Shown in pieces: positions 41,004 through 50,500 of a stretch of DNA of 64,000 bases (the first letter of the stretch is position 1; each line of letters opens with the position of its first letter). The stretch lies in the NCBI GenBank assembly GCA_963281155.1, contig CAUJLY010000005.1, forward strand, positions 1,240,001-1,304,000. Reading direction: 5' to 3'. Below the pieces are notes generated by a model. The model saw nothing but the letters and a program-made list of their open reading frames with translations. It was not told the DNA's origin and searched no databases. The position numbers were made by a program, and so were the translations under genes. The DNA comes from Rhabditophanes sp. KR3021 (Eukaryota; Nematoda; Chromadorea; Rhabditida; Alloionematidae).

Positions 41004-43302
41004 TTATATGATGTTACAGAGGGTACTTTTGTTTTTTCTTGATTTATGCTGGTTTTCTTCCTCATCGATACTCTTTTGGGTATGAAGTCCATTTATTGAT
41101 TCATGGAATTCCTCGAAGCCATCGTGGAGTTCAGAATAACCATCAATTGAGGAGTCTACAGGTCTTGCTTTTCCTGTCAATTCCCAAACACTTTTTCTAT
41201 CGTTTTTAACTAGGAAGTAAGTGTACATTAGGCCCTTGCCTTTAATTTCCACATTTCCACGAGCTGTAAATTCGAATGAGGGGTTTGTTTTTAAAGCTGA
41301 TATTCTAGTTGCATCAGAAACATGGATTTTCATTGGAACTCCGTGTGCTTCCATTTTGTTGGCTACGTTTACTGTATCTCCGAATAAACAATACCTAAAA
41401 TATTTATACAAATAACATCTTTTATCTATTACCTTGGCATTTTGACACCTACAACACCAGCCACACAAGAACCTAAAACTGGTTATTCAATAATCTTGTC
41501 AATTAATTGTACCTGAATTAATGCCGATTCTAATTCCAATAGACTTCTTAGTAATCGGATTCTTAACATTTCTACTTTCCATCAACATTCCTATCGCACA
41601 ATTTAGCACTCTTTCGGCATGATTAGGTACAGCCATTGGTGCCCCTGCGACTACAACAAATGCGTCCCCTGACAAAAATAGTAATTACAAAATATAAGCC
41701 TCACTTACCAATAGTTTCTAACTTATAAATTTCAGATAAAGTTACGAGATTGTCAAATCTCAAATACATATCATTTAACAAGTTGACTACATCATAAGGA
41801 CTGCACATTGAGCAAATCTGAATAAAATAAACAAGAAATATTAAAGGAAAGATAATAAAAAAGATTTTTTGCCTGAGTAAAAGTTACTATATCCGTGAAC
41901 AAGCAAGTCGTTTCCTCGAATTCCTTAGCATCAATTTGTTTGCCCTGTCTTAAACTTTCTGCTACCGAGGCTGGCATTAACTCGCACAATAACTCATCTG
42001 TCCTTTGTGTTTCAACCTCAAGGTCAAGAGCTAATCTTTTGAGAGATTTAGTTGTTTCTTCAAGTTTTTTGTTCAACTCAACTTGAGACATTCTCGACTG
42101 ATTTAACATAATCAAATCTCTTGTTCCATCATGTTGTTGCATATCAGACAAAAAAAGTGAGTTCACCACCAATTCCCTAACAGTAGTTACTGACAACGAA
42201 CACAAATACAACATATAATCAGTATCCTCCAAATGAACAACTGACCCCTTCAACTCAATCACCGCACTCGAATCATTTTCTCCATCGGGCAAAAATGACT
42301 TTATTCTAAATACAAACAACGAATTTTTAAAAGCTATCAACGATTCAAATGATAAAGGTAACTCTGGATGGATAAGGTCTACTATTTCGGAGAGTATAGT
42401 CTCAGTACATCGAATGTGGGGGATGGTGCGTGCTAAGTTTGAGCCCATATGTTGAATTACTAAGTTTCGGTCGAAGCATATGTGATGAGGGAAGGCTGTC
42501 ATAAAGTCGGCAAGGGTTAGTTCGTAACCCCGGTTGGTTGAAAGACTTAGTTCGGAGTTGGAGGATTTGGAAGTAAGGGATTTGGTTACTGAGGAGGAAG
42601 AGCCGTTCTTGACGGTGGTGATGTGAAAGACGACGTGTTCAGTGATGTATGTGTCGAGATGTTCTTGTTTTCTTTCTTGAACTTTCATAACGACTTCGGT
42701 GTCGTAAATACGACGAGCCACCTCGCGGACTACTCCTTTCACGATCGGGTATAGGCCGGAACGTTTTGAATAGTAATGAAGAACTAAGGTTCCGTCTTTT
42801 AAGGTTTCGCACCGGAACGAAGGTCCCTAAATGTTTAAATTAATTGAATAAAAAAATTCTAATTTGAATGAGTCTATTTACCTTCAATTTAGTTCTATAC
42901 ACAACATGATCAATGAAGTAATGTAAAGAATCCAGTGAATCTAAAAAACCTTCCAAATCCGAAGCCATCGCTCTCAACAATTCATCCCACCCAGTTTCCA
43001 TCGTAAATTGAATTAAAAACCCTCCATAAGCTTCCCAAACCTCTTCAACTGGAATTTTAATTACTGTAGCCATGGCATTAACTATCCTCATGGTGTCTTC
43101 ATCCTTATAATAGTGCGAAATTTCTGCCTCCGTCCCTTCGTCAAACTTGGCAATTTCGAGAATTTTCAGCCAAGTTTCACGCGAATACTTGCGTGTAACT
43201 AAAATCAAAAGGGACATATGTATCCAACCAAACTAATGGAGTATCAGGATAAGAGTAAATCTTTAAAAACGATCAACTTACCATCCTGATTTTTTTGGTT
43301 TA
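41004..43302 (-). CDS. Soluble guanylate cyclase, beta-like, haem-binding, C-terminal CaaX-like motif
   Basis: Exons 43198-42882, 42826-41873, 41817-41709, 41668-41513, 41472-41433 and 41394-41004 give 655 aa; a 21-nt microexon (43302-43282) and an unseen start exon probably precede them. Domain order: H-NOX with the proximal haem ligand in LDSLHYFIDHVVY and the propionate-binding Tyr-Ser-Arg in HYYSKRSGL; H-NOXA/PAS; signalling helix (LEETTKSLKRLALDLEVET); class III cyclase domain with both metal aspartates (CLFTDIVTFT, ETIGDAFVVVAG) and MPRYCLFGDTVNVANKMEA, where Lys replaces the usual Arg of the catalytic Asn-X3-Arg. It converts GTP to cGMP in response to NO or O2. The C-terminus ends CNII, fitting a CaaX box, as in vertebrate beta-2. 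Intron 41818-41872 has a GC donor. Confidence 0.87.
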
Positions 43303-43880
43303 CTGAAAATATAGAGATTTGGCGAAAGTCAAATAAATGAAAGTTTAAAAGTAGTTAGTAAAGATCCTGTTTGGTAAAGGTTGAGATGGCATGTCCAATG
43401 GTAATGACACCTTTAAAAGGGGTTTGGCTCACGCAATGTCTGTCAAGAAGATTTAATGCTTTGGGATAGATTAAATGGGTGTATTTAGTTAAAGTGACTT
43501 TTGTGATGCTTAGTCTTAACTGGCAAAGTAAGAGGACATGATACATTTTTAAGTTTGTTGTTTGGAGGAAATGTAATGAAATTGAGAAGGACTTGTGCAG
43601 GAAACTTATTATTTTGGATGTATTAATTTGTATGTTTCATAAATAAAAGGAAATACACTTAACAGGTTGTAACACATTTTAATAGTTTCATCTCTAAATG
43701 CTTGTTGCAGAAGGTTTTGTATGAATATGGTTTGAGTTATTCCTTGCATAATAATGGTTTGTTATTACTGTTATGTTGTTGTTTTGCGGGTCATCTAATT
43801 TGCTGTAGGAAATGATGTTTTAGTAAGATCAACATCAGTCTCTAAGGCAACAGATTTTTTAGTAATAATGTCAAATCTAA
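43303..43880. other. Upstream region of the guanylate cyclase gene
   Basis: About 580 bp; the first coding exon of the cyclase (start MYG-like, a few residues) should lie here or further right but could not be placed. Short frames only. Confidence 0.4.
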
Positions 43881-43909
43881 AAATTGAATAAATTATAAAG
43901 TTATTGCAC

Positions 43910-45063
43910 TTACGTTTTCATTTTTTGACCTTTCTTCCTCCCATCATAAGTAATTTATAGTCAACTAATTCTGAGCATCCATTTTCTCTTTCAAACTGCA
44001 TAGTACTCATTTCGAAAAACTCTTTAGCTTCTACTTCATAATGCAAAATACATTTATTATTTGCTTTATTTCCACCAACTATACAAAGAATAATGTTAAT
44101 AGAAAAATTATGTTAACTTACCAGAAATACATTTTTAACACTTTTAGCTGATTTCGAGAAATTGGTATTCAAATGCAAACTCATTAAATATAATGAGAAT
44201 CCGGAACTTCTTTGCTTTTCGGGTTTTGCATCAATTCATTTGAAACAAACGTCATTGACATTCGAGAGAAGTTAACTTTATTCAGAAGCTCTATCCAAAA
44301 TATTTTTCTAGACTGAAAATCATATTCTACCATCTGTTGAAAATAAAGCATATCATTTCTTTGTTACTAGATTTGACAACATAAGTGTCAAAGATATCAA
44401 GAAGTCCGTAATAGTTAGTAAAGTTAAATGCAGGAGGTACATCGTAAAGCTTCTGCAATAAAATATTTTTCTTTAGAACTAAAAGTCCTTATTTACCCCA
44501 ATGTTTCGTTTAATAAGTATTTTTAATTGTGAATGAAGATCAGGATAATCTGGTTCAGGGAATTGTTCAAATAATAACACACAATGAAAACACAAATCTT
44601 CGTTATTAATCCATTTCGAGATCATTTCTCCAATATCATCACATTTGAATTTCTTGAAAACTTTAACAATCCGATAGATATTTGCTTCGCTTATTTTGAA
44701 GTCATCGAAATCGAAAATATACTTCAAATAACATTGGGCTTCATCAGTGCTTAAATCAATGCATTCGTAAGAGTCTATAATAAAACAATTATTTACTAAT
44801 TGCTAAATATTACATAAGTTTACTGGAGTCAACATTGTATTTGAAATAATCTTTGAAGTGGTCATTGTGGCCAAAGAAGAGGAGTTTTGACGTTTTAACA
44901 ACTCCGTCTTTACAATTATTGTAAAATCCACTAATTGATTTGTTGGCAAGAGTAATTTGAAATTTTTAAGCATTATAAAAAGAACGCAATGAAAATTATA
45001 TAATTTTGAATATATTTGATGCCAAGTGAGTTGCAAAAATGTCTTAGATGATTTTTCAAACAA
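43910..45063 (-). pseudogene. BTB/BACK-domain gene, probably degenerate
   Basis: On the minus strand, pieces read in order FQITLANKSISGFYNNCKDG, VVKTSKLLFFGHNDHFKDYF, then ECIDLSTDEAQCYLKYIFDF, FKISEANIYRIVKVFKKFKC, then KLYDVPPAFNFTNYYGLLDI, then FWIELLNKVNFSRMSMTFVS. This follows the BTB fold (strand, exposed helix, LKYIF helix pair) and the start of a BACK domain. The first junction (intron about 44777-44815) does not keep frame, and no good start codon is found, so it is probably a relic. A real gene with unseen exons remains possible. BTB-BACK proteins are usually CUL3 ligase adaptors. Confidence 0.45.
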
Positions 45064-45719
45064 TTAATGGAACACTTTAAGATGCAATATTATCATGCAA
45101 TCGCTTGGTTGTAAAATGTGGCTCTTAATTACTCTAAATGATAACATATGTTTGTAACAAATTAATATAATGTTTTCGTTTCAAGATAAACTGGTTGGTT
45201 TAAAGTTACTTCAAACATGAGTAACTGAACGCATGTACACTGAAGTATTTTACCAGTTTGATAATTAAATGCTTCTACAAAATACTACTCCAAAATATTA
45301 CGATGACAGCATAAATAGACGGTGATGTTTTAATTTATTGTACACTTAGTGTAAAAAAAAGGTTAGTAACAGTTTCGAATTCTATATGAAATCGGTAACT
45401 AAATTTTGGAATGAAATTGGGAACAATTTCTAATTTATTATGATTATCGTTTATTTGTATGCGTTGTTGGATTCACATAAACTTAAGTGTAATTATTAAA
45501 AGTGGAATGAGCACAACCAATTGCATCGTTGAAATATTAGCATACTAATTGAACATAAATTCAAAAAATCACTAACACAAGAGTCAAATGAAGTGTAGGT
45601 AAAAGGATAAGGAAGACATAATAATGCCAAAATTGGTTGGCGTAAAGAGAAATGAAAGTGAAGACACGGGGTCGTCTGCTCAAGAATTTATGTTGTTGCC
45701 AAGAACATGATGATATGAA

Positions 45720-46500
45720 AATAACGAAGCTAATTTAGGATTTATTGTAACCGATTTATTTAGAGCAGTTGAAAGACTTGACAACAAATTACCTCTAAAC
45801 ATATTAGATAAATTGATTGATGAATTAGGTTTTTCTAGTTCATTTTAGAATGATATTGGCGCATTATTTTAGTTCTCATTACTCGAGTTGTTTAAAGAAC
45901 CAAGTTTTAGAGAATGTCTTTTTTACCAAATCTCAGTTCTCTTGCGTCAAACAAAACGCTAATTTAAAAGTGAATTTAAGTGATGGCGTCAAAATTTCTT
46001 ATGCATGCTCACAATACCTACTTTCGTCACATATTTTCTACCAACTGCACTTGAAGTGGACTGCAAAAGATTAACTGTGCGGCAAATGAAATTATATATT
46101 CAGTATATATGAAAATGATAATACCATGAGTATGATTTTTGTTAACAATGTATTTATGCTCGAGGATATCCAAGTAAGCTACAATATTGGCTCAAGGGTT
46201 TTGAGTGAATTTGGAACTTTATCCGAGTATGCCCAATCTTTTGGATGTGAGTTAGTTGGTGATAGCTTATTTATTTTTGGAGGAGTTCTTAGCCCGCCAT
46301 TGATGGAATTTAATTTGACGACAAGGAAAGATGTGGTCTTACCTTATATGAAGGTAAACGATGCGCTGTATGCCAGTTCATTTGTTTGGCGGTGAAATAG
46401 ATCAACCAATATCCATATCTATAACACTTCGACTGAGACTTGGGGCATAAATGAAAACGTAATTTCAGAACATTATCAGATTGAGCAATTGAATGCCATT
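45720..46500 (+). pseudogene. BTB-kelch relic on the opposite strand
   Basis: Plus-strand fragments include ANLGFIVTDLFRAVERLDNK, LKVNLSDGVKISYACSQYLL (BTB-like exposed strand), and a kelch-like segment ELVGDSLFIFGGVLSPPLME, then NIHIYNTSTETWGINENV across a stop at 46395. Frames change and stops intervene, so no complete gene exists. The kelch motif (FIFGG ... YNTSTETW) is clear. Its orientation is opposite to the BTB/BACK relic on its left. Confidence 0.5.
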
Positions 46501-47578
46501 TAATAGATTATTATTTTTTAAGTATCTGGATTTTTAATTTAATAAACATTATAATATTAAATAACAAAAAAATTGTATTTCATTTTGGTGATCTCTAACT
46601 ATTATTAATACTTTATTGTTACTTTTTAAACAAAATATCATTCCACAATATTTGCAAAATATATTTATCTATTCCTTTTAACTAGGAATATGTATCCAAA
46701 TACAGACGCCTTTTCAGCACATTTTCATTGAAATAAACTTTTAAATTTTACGCATAGTTTTAAGAGCACTAAATTAAATTTGCATCTCTAGCAAATTTTT
46801 AATCTAGCTTTATGAATTTATATGATATCGCTAGTTTACACAAGTAACAAATTGAATATATCCCCAGCTGTTGGTTGCCAATTCAAAGAAACCAATTATT
46901 AACAGGTACGTGTTTATTTGTACTTTAATAATTTGTATATATTCATTTTAACTAAAATGGTATTATCCCAAAGGTTGATATTTTAAATTTGTTTTGAATT
47001 TTAGTATAAAAATATAGTAATGGTTCGTTTAATAAATATTACCTGAATAATGTCGAGCAAATTTTTAAATTAGAACTTACAGAATCAATAGGGATACAAC
47101 TAAATTCGTTCATGAAAACATGTAAATTGAATTCTATGGATATATTTTTATCTTTTTTGTAAATATAGAAATAATTCCAATGTTTTATTGTTTTAAAAAA
47201 TAGTTATACTAAGGACCAAAGTAAATTATTTTAAGATGTATCTTACGATGCTAGAAGCAAAACCATTTTATAGATACGTTTAATAAATACCCATTAGTTT
47301 AGAAATAACATTTTACCTCGTAGTATTGTGGACAATTTAGTTGTAGGGAAGGTTTTACAATCGTTTTGCCAAATGAAGAAGCAAAGTGCGTTACAAAGGA
47401 AAATGCAGATTATGCATAAAAAATAATCCATTTATGATTTTTTATGTAATAATTAATTTTCATATAACGAGACTATGATAATATCACAAAAATAAATAAA
47501 GAATCTTTATTTTACATATTATTAACACATACTACACAACTATGATAGCTAAAATAACTTTTACAGAATACTTAATGT
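46501..47578. other. Gene-free interval
   Basis: About 1.1 kb of very AT-rich sequence. It holds the 3' UTR of the coiled-coil gene at its right end (AATAAATAAAG complement near 47490). Nothing else recognised. Confidence 0.45.
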
Positions 47579-50500
47579 TCAACAGTTAGATTGTCTTCCA
47601 ACACTTCTAGTTCTTGTTCTGACTTTAACGGAATGTGAACTTTTACGTTCATCGAAGCCAATTTTTCTTTCTCCAGATGAAGAGTAGGGAGATTCATAAT
47701 TGTTTGGGGCTTTGTAATCTTGGTGTAAGAAGCTTTTGTTAGGAACTGCATTCATTTTTCGTGATCTGTTGATGGCCATTTTCTTTAGACTACCATTGTC
47801 ACTTGACTCATGACCACCATATCCTTCTCTATGGAGAGATGAAGAACTCGAGCCCGCAACTGGCACATTGTTCCATAAGACAACTGACTCTACACCCGCT
47901 TCATTAAAAGGAGATCCGCCATTCAGAGATTCATTGCTAATCATTTGACTTGCTACAGTAAAGCTTTCAACGGATGAAACTTTTGACTTCAAGTATTCTA
48001 TTTCCAAGTTCTTTACTTCTTCCACATTCTTAATCTTAGTCTGAAGTTTGTTCATCTCCTGGAATTGGAACACCTTTAGCTTGTCTACCTTTTCTTTCAA
48101 ATCTTTCTTTTCGTTTTCTGTTCGCTCAAATTTGCTTTCAATTTTACTTTTTTCATTTGAAACTTCATGGTACCTATTTGTAATAGTAGATAATTCATTT
48201 CTTAACTTGTTGCAGGCTTCCTCAAGATCCCCAATTTTGCCTTCTTTGACATTAAGCATGTTAAGCAACTTTTCCATATGTGAACTGCTTTCGGAACTTT
48301 CACTTTTCTTTGCCAATATTTCGGCTTTGCATTTTAATAGTTGTCTTTCAAGGGAAGTGACGGTAGCTTGGAGAGTTTGTTTTGCTTCAGTTTCCTGAGC
48401 CAATTGCTTTCTAAGATAAATTATTTGTGGAATAGAATATAGAGAACTAACTTTATTACCTTGCAAAATAATACATTAACATATACAATCGGTGTAAGAG
48501 ATAATAGTGGGATAGAGATACAAGGAAAGGACATGCTATCATCATGGGCGTATCCGACATCCCCCGGTTAAAACAGTTCGCACGGAGCTTACTGTGCGGA
48601 AGTGGATTTTACCAAATGTATCTTTTATACAAAATACTTGACCATCACGTGACACAATAATACATTTTTCCCAGCTAAGGCCATCTGAATCAGGATGTCT
48701 TAAAAAGTATCCCTCAGTGTTTAATTTTTCAGTTACCCTTTTTGGTTGTTTGCTCAGGTCAAAAGGTTGAATAGTTTTTGTTAAAAATTGATGTTCAACT
48801 GTCTCGTCGGTGTTTTTTACCATGCGGGTGTTGATTTTTTGTTTTGCTTTTTTCAAAGCTTTAGTTTTACATTCATTTTTAAATTTAACAATTGCATCTT
48901 TTATGGTTCTAACTGCTCTTTCAGCATAGCCATTTGTATGATGTTCGTACGCTATAGCGTAGTCAAGACCTATGTTATTACTATTCAAAAAATTAGTGAA
49001 ATCTTTGTGTTTAAAGCATTTTTGATTGTCACAGACAATTTTTTGAGGGAACCCACGTATTTGTGCAAATTTGTTCAACTCTTTCACAATTGTTTTTGTG
49101 TCTTGTTTCTGCACCCATTCAGCGTAAATGAGTTTGCTGAAACAATCAACGATTACAAGGAACCATGATTTATATTGTTCAACGTAACCTAAATCCATAT
49201 GCACTCTTTCAAGGGGGTATCTACATTTAGGCCAACTTTTAAAAATTTTTCTTTTTCGACAGGTTTCTAAACAGGTCGTACAACTAGCTATCAAGTCTTT
49301 GATTTCTGATGTTATGCCAGGTGCGTAGTACCTATTTTTGATTTGCCTGTAGGAGTCGACAAAACTTCTATGTAATGGCAAATGAATTTCTTTAACCAAC
49401 TTCTTATAGAGTGAGCGGGGAACAACCGGTCTATCTTTATTAATCACAAGTAACCCATTTTGATCTAGTGAGAGTTGGTGTCTCATCTTAATAAATTTAT
49501 TTAATTTTGTGTTTTTGGAAGCAGAGGGGAAGTTGTCTGAATCCAGCCATCTAATGACTTGTCTAAGAATGTTGCATTTATGTTGACATTCAGAGATGAG
49601 AGTGTTGTTAATACCTGTGGTGTTCAAAGCAATAATTTCCATCACTTCTACATCATCATCATCTGCACTATCTACAACCTGGTTAGGTTTTAGGCATCTA
49701 CTAAGACAATCAGCTAAAACATTCTTTTTACCGGCAATATGAATAATCTCTAGATCATACGCTTGAATCACCAGACTCCACCTTAGCAATCTATCGTTGA
49801 GATCTGCTTTTTTAAAGAAGGTAACTAGGGATTGGTGGTCTGTGAAGGCCTTAACTCTAGTATTGTAGATTATGTTTTTGTAGCGCTTTAAACTTTGCAC
49901 TAATGCCAATGCCTCTAAGTCGCTAATATGGTACCTATTTTCGGCATTTTTTAAGGATCTACTATAGAAAAGAATTGGTCTCATCATGCCATCTTTCTTT
50001 TGCATCAGAACACTACCTATTCCTTGATAACTAGCATCAACGTAGATTTCAAAAGGATTCGTACCAGCAACGGCACCTTTAATGTCTGGCTGTATTAGAA
50101 TTGGGGAATGTTTTACAGCACTTTTCACTTTTTCAAAAGCATCATTTTGGCAATCTAACCATTCAAATTTTTTTTTACTGATCAACTCGTAAAGGGGTTT
50201 GGTCATGGCTGCATGATCATAAATAAAACTCCTAAAGTAGTTGACAAAACCTAGGAAACTCTGTAGGGTTACCATGTCATAAGGTTTAGCAAAGTCAAGG
50301 CATTTCTTAACTTTTGCTTCATCCAGTTGGAGACCTTCCTTGCTGATTGTAAAACCAACAAAGTCTAACTTACTCACAAATAACCTGCATTTATCAGGGT
50401 TAATTTTAAGTTTTGCTTTGCCTAACCTAGTTAACACGAGTTCAAGTAACTTTTTGTGTTCTTCTTCTGTTTCTGTTGCCAGCAGAATATCATCAACATA

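Noticed and set aside
48410..48466. Extended start of the coiled-coil second exon inside the LTR
   Set aside because: The extra residues come from LTR sequence with no ATG; the true junction is the splice at 48410/52602.
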